Numbered from the stretch's first letter, positions 17,334 through 26,516 are shown. The stretch: DNA of 64,000 nt from Halomonas litopenaei (GCF_017303055.1 NZ_JAEKJT010000001.1:248001-312000), one strand, 5' to 3'. Made by a program: numbers and translations. Notes: generated by a model from the letters alone, not told the origin.

Positions 17334-17371
17334 CCCGCGCTAGCAAGCCGCTACATACACGCCGCTACATG

Positions 17372-17400
17372 AAAAGGGCCGCCCGGTGGGCGGCCCTTTT
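17372..17400. terminator. Bidirectional rho-independent terminator between SCO1 and xthA
   Basis: Stem GGGCCGCCC/GGGCGGCCC with flanking AAAA and TTTT serves both converging genes. Confidence 0.9.
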
Positions 17401-17440
17401 CTGCCATGCAACAGATATCGCCAGCGGCGCCAGGTACTGC

Positions 17441-18256
17441 CTACAGGTCAAACTCGGTCCACACTGGCGCATGATCGGACGGCTTTTCCATGCCGCGCAG
17501 GTCATAGTCGATGCCGGCCTGGGTGGCGCGTTCGGTGAGGCTTGAGGTGGTCAGGATATAGTCGATTCGCAGGCCGCGCTTGGGCTCACGATCAAAGCCC
17601 TTGGAGCGATAGTCGAACCAGCTGAAGCGATCGTCCACGGTGGGGTACAGGTGACGATAGCTGTCGACGAGTCCCCATCCCTTGATACCGCTCAGCCACT
17701 CGCGCTCCACCGGCTGGAAGCTGGTCTTGCCCTCCCGCAGCCAGCGCTTGCGGTTGGATTCACCGATGCCGATATCGATGTCTTCGGGCGAGATATTGAA
17801 ATCTCCCATCACCGCGAGGCGCTGCTCGGGCGAATGCTGCTGGTCGAGCAGCTGTTGCAGCTGAGCGTAGAACGCGCGCTTGTGGGGAAACTTGGTCGGA
17901 TGGTCGACGCTCTCGCCCTGGGGAAAGTAGCCGTTGTAGACCCAGACGGACTCGCCGTCGGCGCATGGCAGGCGTGCGCCAATCATGCGCCGCTGAGCGT
18001 CCTCATTGTCATCGGGAAAGCCGTAGCGGATTTCCTCTGGCGTCTGACGCGTCAGCAGGGCGACACCGTAGTGGCCTTTCTGACCGAAGAAATAGACCTG
18101 GTAGCCCATGGCCTCCACCGCCTCGCGGGGAAACTCGCTGTCCTGAACCTTGGTCTCCTGCAGCCCAATCACGTCGGGCTGGTGGGCCGCAATCAGGGCT
18201 TCCAATTGATGCAGGCGGGCGCGAATACCGTTGATGTTGAAGGACACCAGCCGCAT
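17441..18256 (-). CDS. xthA: Exodeoxyribonuclease III (AP endonuclease)
   Basis: A 271-residue EEP-fold nuclease. Motifs are [15 protein letters not shown] at the N-terminus, [10 protein letters not shown] (metal-binding Glu), [15 protein letters not shown] (catalytic Asp/Asn) and KPSDHAPVW (catalytic Asp-His). It cleaves abasic sites and removes 3' blocks in base-excision repair. The ATG overlaps the TGA of the small basic protein gene upstream (TGATG), so the two are translationally coupled. Confidence 0.95.
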   Translation of the reverse strand: MRLVSFNINGIRARLHQLEALIAAHQPDVIGLQETKVQDSEFPREAVEAMGYQVYFFGQKGHYGVALLTRQTPEEIRYGFPDDNEDAQRRMIGARLPCADGESVWVYNGYFPQGESVDHPTKFPHKRAFYAQLQQLLDQQHSPEQRLAVMGDFNISPEDIDIGIGESNRKRWLREGKTSFQPVEREWLSGIKGWGLVDSYRHLYPTVDDRFSWFDYRSKGFDREPKRGLRIDYILTTSSLTERATQAGIDYDLRGMEKPSDHAPVWTEFDL

Positions 18257-18513
18257 CAGGAATCTCCCTTGCCAGCATCGCTGTCAGGAGTGTCCGGACG
18301 TGAGGGGTGGATCTCGATGTTGGGGGCAGCGCGCATGCGTTCCAGGCGCTTGGCCGCCTGGTTCTTGCGCTGCTGCTTTTTCTTGGCTGAAAAGCGCCGG
18401 GACGAGGTCACTTCGTCGGGGTTTTCGTGGCGCCATTGCTTGTAGTCCTTGCGCCGACCGGTGCGAATGGTCACCTTGTCGGCCAGCGAGCGGGTCTTCT
18501 TGCGGCGTGTCAT
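18256..18513 (-). CDS. Small, highly basic conserved-type protein, unknown function
   Basis: An 85-residue protein dominated by K and R ([20 protein letters not shown] at the N-terminus, [11 protein letters not shown] in the middle) with an acidic/serine tail. No domain recognised; the charge suggests nucleic-acid binding. Start set at 18513 with GAGGAGC upstream; an in-frame extension of 28 residues lies over the promoter. It is the first gene of a two-gene operon with xthA, and its promoter faces that of rhlB. Confidence 0.7.
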   Translation of the reverse strand: MTRRKKTRSLADKVTIRTGRRKDYKQWRHENPDEVTSSRRFSAKKKQQRKNQAAKRLERMRAAPNIEIHPSRPDTPDSDAGKGDS

Positions 18514-18530
18514 GACGCGGGGCTCCTCTC

Positions 18531-18548
18531 TATAATGTGCGCATTCTA
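18531..18548. promoter_or_regulatory. Facing -10 elements of divergent promoters (small basic gene and rhlB)
   Basis: TATAAT followed by GTGCGC reads rightwards, and within 18 bp TAGAAT followed by GCGCAC reads leftwards. The two elements overlap head-on, so only one polymerase could open the region at a time. A second rightward candidate (TACAAT) lies at 18626. The -35 regions are poor in both directions. Confidence 0.5.
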
Positions 18549-18716
18549 ACAGGGCGAGGGCTGACGGGGCAGCCGTCGTCGTGCAACGAATACGCATCAG
18601 GCAAGCCCAAACCGCCAGAGGCTGTTACAATGGCTGGCTTGAGTCAGGACATGAGAGCAGCCGCTCTGCGTGTCCCGTTTGCATTCACCTCCCGAGACGG
18701 ACACACAGCACAGCCT

Positions 18717-19991
18717 ATGAGCGAGTCGGAACAGACCACCGCACCGGCCGAGAGCCGCAAGCCCAAGCGTCGCCGTCGCAAGCCGCGGCGCCGTCAGTCC
18801 AACTGGGACCTGCGCCAGTTCCAGGTGCCCGCCGTGGCGGGCAAGTGGCGGTTCCATGACTTCGATCTGCCGCTGCCGCTGATGCGTGCCATTCATGCCC
18901 TGGGCTTTGAATATTGCACGCCGATTCAGGCCGAGGCGCTGACCCACACGCTGCTGGGTGGGGATGTGGTCGGCAAGGCGCAGACCGGGACCGGCAAGAC
19001 GGCCGCCTTCCTGATTTCCATGCTGGCCTACTTTCTGGAAGAAGAGGCGCCGGACGGTCAGAAGGCTGGCGCCCCGCGCGCGCTGATTGTGGCGCCAACC
19101 CGTGAGCTGGCGCTGCAGATCGAGAAGGATGCCAAGGCCCTGGCACGGTTCACCTCACTCAAGGTGACCAGCGTTGTTGGTGGCATGGATTATCAAAAGC
19201 AGCGCGATGGTCTGGCAGGCAACGTGGACATCCTGGTCGCGACGCCTGGTCGCCTCCTGGACTTCCAGCAAAAGCGGGACATCGATCTGAGTCAGGTCGA
19301 GGTGCTGGTGCTGGACGAGGCCGACCGCATGCTGTCGATGGGCTTCATTCCGGACGTGAAGCGTATCATTCGCTACACCCCCAAGCCCGAAGAGCGCCAG
19401 ACGTTCCTGTTCTCGGCGACCTTCACCGAGGACATCCTCAATCTGGCAAGCCAGTGGACGCATCAGCCTTCCCACGTGGAAATCGCGGTGACCGTGGACA
19501 ACGCCGCGAACATTGATCAACGCGTCTACATGGTCAGCGATGACGACAAGCAGCGGCTGCTGGTGCAGTTGTTGCAGCAGGAGTCTTTTGATCGCGTCAT
19601 GGTGTTCGGCAATCGTCGCGACCTGGTGCGCAAGCTTCAGGACCTGCTCAAGAAGGCCGATATCAACGTGGCGATGCTCTCTGGTGATGTGCCCCAGAAC
19701 CAGCGCATCCGCACCCTGGAGCAGTTCCGCGAGGGCGAAATCCAGGTGCTGGTAGCAACGGACGTCGCCGGGCGAGGGATACACATCGAAGACGTCAGCC
19801 ACGTCATCAACTACACGCTGCCGGAAGATCCCGAGGACTACGTTCACCGGATCGGCCGGACCGGCCGTGCGGGAGCCAAGGGCGTCTCGATCAGTTTTGT
19901 TGGTGAGGAAGATGCCTTCTCGCTGCCCGAGATCGAGCGCTTCATCGGTGACAAGTTGCCTTGTGAACACCCACCGGAAGGGCTGCTTTAA
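18717..19991 (+). CDS. rhlB: DEAD-box ATP-dependent RNA helicase RhlB
   Basis: About 424 residues. An arginine-rich N-terminus ([16 protein letters not shown]) precedes the helicase core: Q motif [12 protein letters not shown], motif [12 protein letters not shown], Ia [49 protein letters not shown]. It unwinds structured RNA and in this class joins the RNase E degradosome. Start ATG 18717 removes a poorly conserved leader; the frame is open 60 codons further upstream, and the ribosome-binding site is weak for any choice, so the exact start is uncertain. Confidence 0.9.
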   Translation: MSESEQTTAPAESRKPKRRRRKPRRRQSNWDLRQFQVPAVAGKWRFHDFDLPLPLMRAIHALGFEYCTPIQAEALTHTLLGGDVVGKAQTGTGKTAAFLISMLAYFLEEEAPDGQKAGAPRALIVAPTRELALQIEKDAKALARFTSLKVTSVVGGMDYQKQRDGLAGNVDILVATPGRLLDFQQKRDIDLSQVEVLVLDEADRMLSMGFIPDVKRIIRYTPKPEERQTFLFSATFTEDILNLASQWTHQPSHVEIAVTVDNAANIDQRVYMVSDDDKQRLLVQLLQQESFDRVMVFGNRRDLVRKLQDLLKKADINVAMLSGDVPQNQRIRTLEQFREGEIQVLVATDVAGRGIHIEDVSHVINYTLPEDPEDYVHRIGRTGRAGAKGVSISFVGEEDAFSLPEIERFIGDKLPCEHPPEGLL

Positions 19992-20023
19992 GCTCACCTG
20001 GGTGAACGGGTTGCCTGTGTGAC

Positions 20024-20046
20024 AGGGCCGGCTCAGTGCCGGCCCT
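20024..20046 (+). terminator. Putative terminator hairpin of rhlB
   Basis: AGGGCCGGC and GCCGGCCCT pair around a 5-base loop about 30 bp after the stop codon. There is no real T-run, so termination may be partial. Confidence 0.5.
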
Positions 20047-20106
20047 GCTTGTCTGTGGGCAATGCCTGCCCGACTTCCGTGATCGCCGAACATAGCGGGA
20101 CCCGCC

Positions 20107-22254
20107 ATGCTGGATGATGCCCTAAAACGCGAGATTCAGACCGCTTATCGCCGTGTGCTGGAGGCGTTGGAGCTAACGCCTCGCTACGGTCAGCGCCTGA
20201 TGATCGCTGAAATTTCGCGCACCCTGGCCTCCATCGAAACGGATGAGGACGGCAAGCGCACGAGCGACGAGCATGTCTGCGTGCTGGAGGCGGGCACCGG
20301 TACCGGCAAGACCCTGGCCTACCTGCTGGCGGCATTGCCGGTGGCCAAGGCGCGGGGCAAGCGGTTGGTGCTGGCGACCGCGACGGTGGCGCTGCAGGAG
20401 CAAGTGCTGCATCAGGATCTTCCTTCGCTGAAGGCCCATAGCGGACTGTCCTTTGACTTTGCCCTGGCCAAGGGGCGGGGGCGCTATGTCTGTGTGGCCA
20501 AGCTTGATGCCGCCATGGACGGGGTAGAGGACAACCCCACGCTGTCGCTGTTCGAGCAGAGCCTGGACAGCGCCAGTGGCGACGACTTCAAGGATCTGGT
20601 CGCCGCCATGGGCGACGCCTACGGCAACGGTCGCTGGGAAGGGGATCGTGACAGCTGGGGTGAAGCTATCGACGATGCGCACTGGCGGCGCCTGACGGTA
20701 GATCATCGCCAGTGCACCAATCGTCGTTGTGGCCACTTTGGCGCCTGTGCGTTCTTTCGCGCTAGGCGCGATCTTGATCAGGCCGATGTCATCGTCGCCA
20801 ATCACGATCTGGTGCTGGCGGACCTGGCGCTCGGGGGCGGCATGGTGCTGCCTGATCCAGCGGACTGCATCTACGTCTTTGACGAAGGACACCACCTGCC
20901 GGACAAGGCCATCTCGCACTTTACCCACCGCTTCAGCGTGGGTGGGGGCTTGCGCTGGCTGCGCAATCTCAAGGGTTCGCTGACAGAGCTCAATACAGCG
21001 TTGGGCGTGCAGCCCACCTTGGCACGGCTGCTGGCGGCGCTGCCGGTGGCCATGGATGCCCTTGAGCCAAGACTGGGTGAGATTTTTGCGCTGGGGCACC
21101 AGCTCGCCGAGCGTCCCCACGGCCTGGCCGACGAAGAGGATGGTGCCCAGCACCGCTTCGAGATGGGGCGCGTGCCAGAGGCCTTACGCACCCAGGCGGA
21201 GGGGCTGGTCGTGCCCTTCGCCGAGCTCTGCCGTCACCTGGAGTCGATGACCGATATCCTGCGTGAAAGCCTGGATCCCGAGAAGTCCACGGGGCTGGCA
21301 CGTGAGCAGGCAGAGGCCTGGCTGCCCCTGTTGGCACTGTTGCACGGCAGGGCGCTGGAGGCCCATGCCCTGTGGCAGGCCTTTGCCGAGATGGATCCCG
21401 CGGACGCGCCGCCCAGGGCCCGCTGGCTGACGCTCGAGCGCTTCCAGGGGGAGCCCGAGCTGATCTTTTCGGCTAGCCCGGTGTCGGCGGCGCATACCCT
21501 GGCGCGCTCGCTGTGGGGGCGCTGCCACGGTGCCGTGGTGACCTCGGCGACATTGACGGCGCTGGGTCGCTTCGAGCGCCTGCAAGAGCGTGCCGGTCTG
21601 GCCAATCGTTATCGTTACCAGCGACTGCCGAGCCCGTTCGACTATTCGCGGGCCGTGTTGAGTGTGCCTAAGGAAGCGGTGGATCCGTCTGACCGTGAAG
21701 GGCATGAGCGGGCCATCGTTGACTTCGTCGAGGCTCTCGATGCCAGCGAGGCGGTGCTGGTGCTGTTTTCTTCTCGTGCACAGCTGCGCGGGGTAGAGAA
21801 GGCGTTGTCACGGGAGCGTCGCGAGCGGGTGCTGGCGCAGGACCGGTTGCCCAAGCGCGAGCTGGTCACCCGTCATCGACAGCGGGTCGACGACGGCGAA
21901 GGCAGCATCCTGTTTGGTCTGGCAAGTTTTGCCGAAGGCATCGATCTGCCCGGGGATTACCTGACGCATGTGGTTATTACCCGCTTGCCCTTCGCGGTGC
22001 CTGATGATCCGGTAGGCGCGACCCTGGCCGAGTGGATCGAGAGCCAAGGCGGCAATTCGTTCATGCGCATCAGCGTACCCGATGCGTCGATCAAGCTGGT
22101 GCAGGCCTGCGGCCGGTTGATCCGCAAGGAAGCCGATCGTGGCCGGATTACGCTGCTCGACCGCCGTGTGCTGACCCGTCGTTATGGTCGGGCACTGCTT
22201 GATTCACTGCCGCCCTTCGTGCGCGAGGTGGACGGAGTGCGCCAGTCAGGTTGA
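20107..22254 (+). CDS. dinG: ATP-dependent DNA helicase DinG (4Fe-4S, superfamily 2)
   Basis: A 715-residue XPD-like 5'-3' helicase, the same length class as E. coli DinG. Walker A is EAGTGTGKTLAY (about 61-72) and the DEAH box is VFDEGHH. Cysteines at about 129, 203, 208 and 214 have the spacing of the E. coli iron-sulfur ligands (74, 5 and 6 residues apart). C-terminal motifs are FGLASFAEGIDLPGDYL and QACGRLIR. DinG removes R-loops and G-quadruplexes ahead of replication forks. It converges with aroG over a shared hairpin. Confidence 0.93.
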   Translation: MLDDALKREIQTAYRRVLEALELTPRYGQRLMIAEISRTLASIETDEDGKRTSDEHVCVLEAGTGTGKTLAYLLAALPVAKARGKRLVLATATVALQEQVLHQDLPSLKAHSGLSFDFALAKGRGRYVCVAKLDAAMDGVEDNPTLSLFEQSLDSASGDDFKDLVAAMGDAYGNGRWEGDRDSWGEAIDDAHWRRLTVDHRQCTNRRCGHFGACAFFRARRDLDQADVIVANHDLVLADLALGGGMVLPDPADCIYVFDEGHHLPDKAISHFTHRFSVGGGLRWLRNLKGSLTELNTALGVQPTLARLLAALPVAMDALEPRLGEIFALGHQLAERPHGLADEEDGAQHRFEMGRVPEALRTQAEGLVVPFAELCRHLESMTDILRESLDPEKSTGLAREQAEAWLPLLALLHGRALEAHALWQAFAEMDPADAPPRARWLTLERFQGEPELIFSASPVSAAHTLARSLWGRCHGAVVTSATLTALGRFERLQERAGLANRYRYQRLPSPFDYSRAVLSVPKEAVDPSDREGHERAIVDFVEALDASEAVLVLFSSRAQLRGVEKALSRERRERVLAQDRLPKRELVTRHRQRVDDGEGSILFGLASFAEGIDLPGDYLTHVVITRLPFAVPDDPVGATLAEWIESQGGNSFMRISVPDASIKLVQACGRLIRKEADRGRITLLDRRVLTRRYGRALLDSLPPFVREVDGVRQSG

Positions 22255-22293
22255 GCGGGCTCAGGCGGCAAAGATGGGGTGTGTCAGCACAAC

Positions 22294-22324
22294 GCAACGA
22301 GCCCGCCATTGGCGGGCTCGTTGC
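22294..22324. terminator. Strong hairpin between convergent dinG and aroG
   Basis: A 14-bp stem, GCAACGAGCCCGCC with GGCGGGCTCGTTGC, encloses a 3-base loop. It lacks a T-run on either strand but is positioned to end both transcripts. Confidence 0.65.
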
Positions 22325-22364
22325 GTGAAGACGCTGGTGCAGCCAGCTCTCTGGCTTGGTGGGG

Positions 22365-23438
22365 CTAGCCGAGGCGCTTGGTCAGTACCGGGGCCAGGCG
22401 CTCGTTCATGCCGCGCAGCGCTTCCACGGTAGTGTCCCAGTCGATACAGGCATCGGTGACCGAAACGCCGTAGGCCATTTCGCTGCGATCCTGCTTGATC
22501 TTCTGGTTGCCCCAGCCGATGTTGGACTCGACCATCAGCCCGATGATCGAGCGATTGCCGTCCAGAATCTGGTGGGTGACGTTGTCGAGCACCAGTGGCT
22601 GCAGGGCAGCGTCCTTGTTGGAGTTGGCGTGGGAGCAGTCGATCATGATGTTCGGCTTCACCCCAGCCTTCTTCAGCTCTTGCTCCGCCAGCGCCACGCT
22701 GACGCTGTCATAGTTAGGCTTGCCGTTGCCTCCGCGCAGAACCACGTGGGCATAGGCATTGCCACGGGTGCGGATGATGGCGACCTTGCCCTGCTGGTCG
22801 ATGCCGAGGAAGTTATGGGGGTGAGCCACCGACTGCAGCGCATTGACCGCCACGTCCAGGCTGCCGTCAGTGCCGTTCTTGAAGCCCACCGGACAGGACA
22901 GGCCAGACGACATTTCGCGGTGGGTCTGAGACTCGGTGGTGCGAGCACCGATCGCCGACCAGCTGATGCAGTCCTGCAGGTACTGAGGGGAGATCGGGTC
23001 AAGCGCTTCGGTGGCCAGTGGCAGGCCAAGCTCCGACAGTTCCACCAGCAGGCGCCGAGCGATGTGCAGTCCTTCCTCGATCTCGAAGGAGTCGTTGAGG
23101 TGAGGGTCGTTGATCAGTCCCTTCCAGCCAACGGTGGTGCGCGGCTTCTCGAAATACACGCGCATGACGATGAACAGGCTGTCCTTTACCTCATCGGCGA
23201 GGCGGCGCAGACGGCGCGCGTAATCCAGCGCTGCGTCGACGTCGTGGATGGAGCAGGGGCCGACGACCATCAGCAGGCGCGGGTCGCTGCCGTCGAGAAT
23301 ATTCTGGACGGTCTTGCGGCCTTCGATCACCGTGGCCTCTGCCTCGGCGGACAGTGGAATTTCCTGCTTCAATTGCTCTGGGGTGACGAGAACATCCTGG
23401 GCCAGGACGTTGAGGTTGTTCACCTGCTTGTCGGACAT
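22365..23438 (-). CDS. aroG: 3-deoxy-7-phosphoheptulonate synthase, class I (AroG/AroF type)
   Basis: A 357-residue DAHP synthase that condenses phosphoenolpyruvate with erythrose 4-phosphate, the first step of the shikimate pathway. Motifs: VVGPCSIHDVDAALDYA, MRVYFEKPRTTVGWKGLIND, GARTTESQTHRE, HVVLRGGNGKPNYD and IDCSHANSNKD. The isoenzyme (Phe-, Tyr- or Trp-sensitive) cannot be fixed by eye, so the symbol is a best guess. Its leader contains a perfect 12-bp palindrome, a candidate operator. A ribosome-binding site AGGTAG lies upstream. Confidence 0.93.
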   Translation of the reverse strand: MSDKQVNNLNVLAQDVLVTPEQLKQEIPLSAEAEATVIEGRKTVQNILDGSDPRLLMVVGPCSIHDVDAALDYARRLRRLADEVKDSLFIVMRVYFEKPRTTVGWKGLINDPHLNDSFEIEEGLHIARRLLVELSELGLPLATEALDPISPQYLQDCISWSAIGARTTESQTHREMSSGLSCPVGFKNGTDGSLDVAVNALQSVAHPHNFLGIDQQGKVAIIRTRGNAYAHVVLRGGNGKPNYDSVSVALAEQELKKAGVKPNIMIDCSHANSNKDAALQPLVLDNVTHQILDGNRSIIGLMVESNIGWGNQKIKQDRSEMAYGVSVTDACIDWDTTVEALRGMNERLAPVLTKRLG

Positions 23439-23460
23439 GAGGTCTACCTGTGTGTATCGT

Positions 23461-23472
23461 GTCAGCGCTGAC
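23461..23472. promoter_or_regulatory. 12-bp perfect palindrome in the aroG leader
   Basis: GTCAGCGCTGAC lies about 25 bp before the aroG start codon, between the likely promoter and the ribosome-binding site. It could be an operator; it does not match the TyrR or TrpR boxes I know. Confidence 0.3.
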
Positions 23473-23526
23473 GTTTTTGCGTGGTCCTACTATCCCTTGA
23501 GGCAAGGGAAACTTCAATCGTTCAAC

Positions 23527-23554
23527 GGAACCTTGTCGCGCATCCGCTGTCCGA
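23527..23554 (+). promoter_or_regulatory. Sigma-E-like autoregulatory promoter of rpoE/algU
   Basis: GGAACCT and GTCCGA are separated by 15 bp, close to the sigma-E consensus GGAACTT-N15-GTCTAA. The transcript would have a leader of about 180 bases. Autoregulation of rpoE/algU is known in gammaproteobacteria. Confidence 0.55.
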
Positions 23555-23739
23555 CCGGCTTCAACAAATAGAGCCAGAGAACGCTTGATGCGAGACACGG
23601 AAACAGGAACACTTGTGCCTTTTATCATGACGAGTCTTATGACCTATACGTCGCCGACGGGTGAAAGGGGCTTCCCTGTTGCCACGGGCCAGTCCGAGGG
23701 TCCGGCGCCGTCAGCCCGACACCGTCGGGGAGGAGAGAG

Positions 23740-24345
23740 ATGACGGCCAAGGAAACGGACCAGCAACTGGTAGCGCGAGCCCAGAAGGGCGATACCCGCG
23801 CCTTTGATCTTCTGGTCAAGAAGTATCAGCACAAGATTCTCGGACTGATCGGGCGCTACATCAATGATCATGCCGAGGTGCAGGACGTTGCTCAGGAGGC
23901 CTTTATCAAGGCCTATCGCGCACTTGGCAAGTTTCGGGCTGAGAGTGCTTTCTATACCTGGATGTACCGTATTGCCATCAACACCGCCAAGAACCACCTG
24001 GTATCACGTGGTCGGCGTCCGCCGGGCAGTGATCTGGACATCAACGATGCCGAGATTCTGGACATGAGCGGTCGGCTCGCTGACATCGAGACGCCCGAGG
24101 CCTCGATTGCTCGGGATCAGCTTGAGTCAGCGGTGTTTGAGGCCATCGAAAATCTGCCCGATGACCTGCGTACCGCGATCACCCTGCGTGAACTCGACGG
24201 TCTGTCCTATGAAGATATTGCCCAGATCATGCAATGTCCGGTCGGTACCGTGCGATCGCGTATCTTCCGCGCGCGGGAAGCAGTGGATCAGCATATTCAG
24301 CCGCTGATGACCACGTCGCGCAATGCGGAATCCCTGTCTGAATAG
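23740..24345 (+). CDS. rpoE: RNA polymerase sigma factor RpoE/AlgU
   Basis: A 201-residue ECF sigma factor. Region 2 contains DLLVKKYQHKILGLIGRYIN and the DVAQEAFIKAYRAL and FYTWMYRIAINTAKN segments; region 4 has LRTAITLRELDGLSYEDIA and CPVGTVRSRIFRARE. It directs transcription of envelope-stress genes (periplasmic proteases, chaperones, in pseudomonads alginate). A GGAG ribosome-binding site is visible. It heads the rpoE-rseA-rseB-rseC-mucD cluster, with a terminator-like hairpin just after it that may set its level relative to the anti-sigma factor. Confidence 0.96.
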   Translation: MTAKETDQQLVARAQKGDTRAFDLLVKKYQHKILGLIGRYINDHAEVQDVAQEAFIKAYRALGKFRAESAFYTWMYRIAINTAKNHLVSRGRRPPGSDLDINDAEILDMSGRLADIETPEASIARDQLESAVFEAIENLPDDLRTAITLRELDGLSYEDIAQIMQCPVGTVRSRIFRAREAVDQHIQPLMTTSRNAESLSE

Positions 24346-24369
24346 GCGGCAGGAGCGGCTTTAGTGGCC

Positions 24370-24408
24370 TGGGGAAAAGGGCAAATCATGCGACTTCCCC
24401 ATTTTTTT
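24370..24408 (+). terminator. Putative attenuator or terminator between rpoE and rseA
   Basis: A 7-bp stem TGGGGAA/TTCCCCA with an 18-base loop is followed by seven T residues. The long loop makes it weaker than a standard terminator; partial read-through into rseA is likely. Confidence 0.5.
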
Positions 24409-24611
24409 CAAATTGAGATGAACTGTTGGCGAGAATGGGCGTCTTACCCAGTGACTGACCGATACATGCATTGGGCTTCCATTGCCTCACGCCGCACGCT
24501 GTAGCTGGCTTCAAGGCGGCAGAACAAAGGCAGTTCGGTAGTGGAACCTGACGCCGATTCTAGGGTCTTGGACCTGTAGGCGTGACGCTTCGTCGAAATG
24601 AGGTGTGGAGA

Positions 24612-25334
24612 ATGAGTCTGAACGCACGGGAATCGCTTTCAGCCCTGATGGACAATGAAGGTGACGAGCTGGAGCTGCGTCGGGTGCTGAAGGCACTGGA
24701 TGGCGACCAGGACAGCGCAGAAAGCTGGCGCCGTTACCATCTGATGCGGTCTGCTCTGCGCCGCGAGACAGATACCGATCCCTCCGTGGATCTGTCGGCC
24801 GGCATCATGGCCCGACTGGAGGATGAGCCTGCTCCGCTGGTGGAGTCGTCCCCACAAGGCACAGCGCAGCGTGGAGGCATTGGCCTGGCGCGCGGAGCGG
24901 GCATTGCGGCGGCGGTGTCGTTGATGGTGATCAGCGGCGTGCAGTTCTACAACTCGTCCTTTGATGCCGCGCCTGCCGCTGGCACTGCAGGCTTGGCCGC
25001 CGGAAACGGTGCCGCCCAGCCGGCCAGCGTGTCTAATGCCAATGCCGGCGCGGAGCTGGCCAGCGTGGCGGCCTCGCGCCCCTCGCTGATGGATTTGCCG
25101 ATGTTCCAGTCCGGGGCCGGCAATGGAGCTACGAATAGCGGGTTGATGACGGTCGGTGCGCAGGTGGCGTCACCGATGATGCTGTCACCTTCGGCCCAGC
25201 AATCCCGGGTCAGCGATCAGGCCCAGGCACAGCTGTTGCAGTCCTACCTTGATCGGCATGCCCAGGGCGCCGCCTTCAGCAGCGCCGACAACTGGATGCC
25301 GATGCTGCGCAGTACGCCCGTCGAGGCGCGCTGA
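24612..25334 (+). CDS. rseA: Anti-sigma-E factor RseA/MucA
   Basis: About 240 residues. The N-terminal cytoplasmic sigma-binding domain begins MSLNARESLSALMDNEGDEL, followed by WRRYHLMRSALRRE, both typical of RseA_N. One membrane helix (about 96-112, IAAAVSLMVISGVQF) leads to a periplasmic A/G/S-rich domain ending with a SYLDRHAQGA region. It holds RpoE inactive at the membrane until cleaved by DegS/RseP-type proteases, neither of which is encoded here. ATG 24612 begins the conserved domain; upstream in-frame residues are not conserved. Confidence 0.92.
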   Translation: MSLNARESLSALMDNEGDELELRRVLKALDGDQDSAESWRRYHLMRSALRRETDTDPSVDLSAGIMARLEDEPAPLVESSPQGTAQRGGIGLARGAGIAAAVSLMVISGVQFYNSSFDAAPAAGTAGLAAGNGAAQPASVSNANAGAELASVAASRPSLMDLPMFQSGAGNGATNSGLMTVGAQVASPMMLSPSAQQSRVSDQAQAQLLQSYLDRHAQGAAFSSADNWMPMLRSTPVEAR

Positions 25335-25445
25335 ACAGACGCGGATTGCCGCAGCGATGACTGTCGCTTGCGCACATGATGGATTTGTCCGGCCCCTGAT
25401 GGGGCCGGGCGTCGTTAATGACAAGCCTGTCGGGACACACCTCCT

Positions 25446-26516
25446 ATGCCATATGCAGGGCCGCATGCTTCCGTGACGGGTCGGCTGACGCTCCTTCTCG
25501 CCTGCCTGTGCCTTTCTCCGCTGACGCTGGCGCAGAGCGCGCCCGTCTCCTCCAGCCCTGCGCTTGCCGGGGCGCCGTCTGAGGCGGCTGATGTTCAGAG
25601 CGTCTATGACTGTGCCGCGCTACCTGCACTGGCGCCTCCCTCTGAACCGGGAGAATGGTTCGAGCGCAGCGTGTGGGCATCCCATTGTTACCAGTATCAG
25701 GCCCGCGCGGTGCGGATTGTCGATGACGAGGTGGTTACCCTGTCGGTAGCGCGAGACATCCGTCAGGGGGTGGAGCGAGATCGCCTGCACTTTCTTGATG
25801 GACCTAATCGTTCGCTGCTGCGAGAGGGCGGTGCCTTTCGCTTCGAACTGCCTTCCCCGGAGGGTGCCGCACCGGCTTCCCCCGAGGCCCTGGTCGAGCA
25901 TCTGAGCCATTTCTATCGCCTGCGACTCGACGGTGAAGAGCGCATTGCCAACCGGGCGGCGGTGCGGCTCGAGCTGCTGCCCCTGGATGACATGCGCTAC
26001 GGCTATCGCATGTGGCTGGACCGGGAAACGGCGATTCCTCTAAAGCGGGCGCTGATCGATGACAACGGGCGCGTGCTGGATACCTTCCAGGTTGTCGCGA
26101 TGACACCGCCGCAGCGCTATCAGGGCAGGGTCGAACTGAAGCGCCCCGCGTCCTCTGCGACCCTCGCCTGGCGCGCCGGCTGGCTGCCGGGTGGGTTCGT
26201 TGCCCAGCCTCTGATGGCGATGGCGGACGATACCGATGAGCCCCGTCGTCACAAGCTTTACAGTGATGGCCTGTCGACCATCAGCCTGTTTGTCGAGCCG
26301 GTTGCCGGGGCGCGGGCGCTGCGTCCTGGGGTGCACCGACTGGGCGCCAGTCACGCCGCGGTACGTCGGATTCAGCAGCAGGGACAGTTGCTCCAGGTGG
26401 TGGCCGTCGGTGAGTTGCCCCCCAGCGTATTGATCCGAGTGGTCGAGACCCTGGAGATGGGAGAGGCGTCATCGGCTCCCTCGTTGACGACTGACGGCCA
26501 GAGCGCGTCATCATGA
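25446..26516 (+). CDS. rseB: Periplasmic sigma-E regulator RseB/MucB
   Basis: A 356-residue exported protein with a signal peptide ending LTLAQSAP. Conserved MucB/RseB stretches include YQARAVRIVDDEVVTLSVAR, LEHLSHFYRL-like segments, MRYGYRMWLDRETAIPLKRA and the C-terminal LFVEPVAG. It binds RseA and shields it from protease, and senses mislocalised lipopolysaccharide. A cysteine pair (YDCA and SHCYQ) in the N-terminal part could form a disulfide. It overlaps rseC by four bases. Start codon choice is supported by the signal peptide more than by the ribosome-binding site, which is weak. Confidence 0.9.
   Translation: MPYAGPHASVTGRLTLLLACLCLSPLTLAQSAPVSSSPALAGAPSEAADVQSVYDCAALPALAPPSEPGEWFERSVWASHCYQYQARAVRIVDDEVVTLSVARDIRQGVERDRLHFLDGPNRSLLREGGAFRFELPSPEGAAPASPEALVEHLSHFYRLRLDGEERIANRAAVRLELLPLDDMRYGYRMWLDRETAIPLKRALIDDNGRVLDTFQVVAMTPPQRYQGRVELKRPASSATLAWRAGWLPGGFVAQPLMAMADDTDEPRRHKLYSDGLSTISLFVEPVAGARALRPGVHRLGASHAAVRRIQQQGQLLQVVAVGELPPSVLIRVVETLEMGEASSAPSLTTDGQSASS

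Larger units (their letters stand above)
23439..23739. other. Divergent intergenic region between aroG and rpoE
   Basis: About 300 bp. From the aroG side it holds a perfect palindrome GTCAGCGCTGAC (23461-23472), a hairpin TCCCTTG/CAAGGGA (23493-23509) and then the sigma-E-like promoter of rpoE. The rest, including an A+T-richer stretch near 23610-23650, shows no gene. Confidence 0.6.

Noticed and set aside
23608-23640. Second sigma-E promoter (GAACAC ... TCTTA) before rpoE
   Set aside because: Spacing between the elements is over 20 bp, too long for sigma-E.
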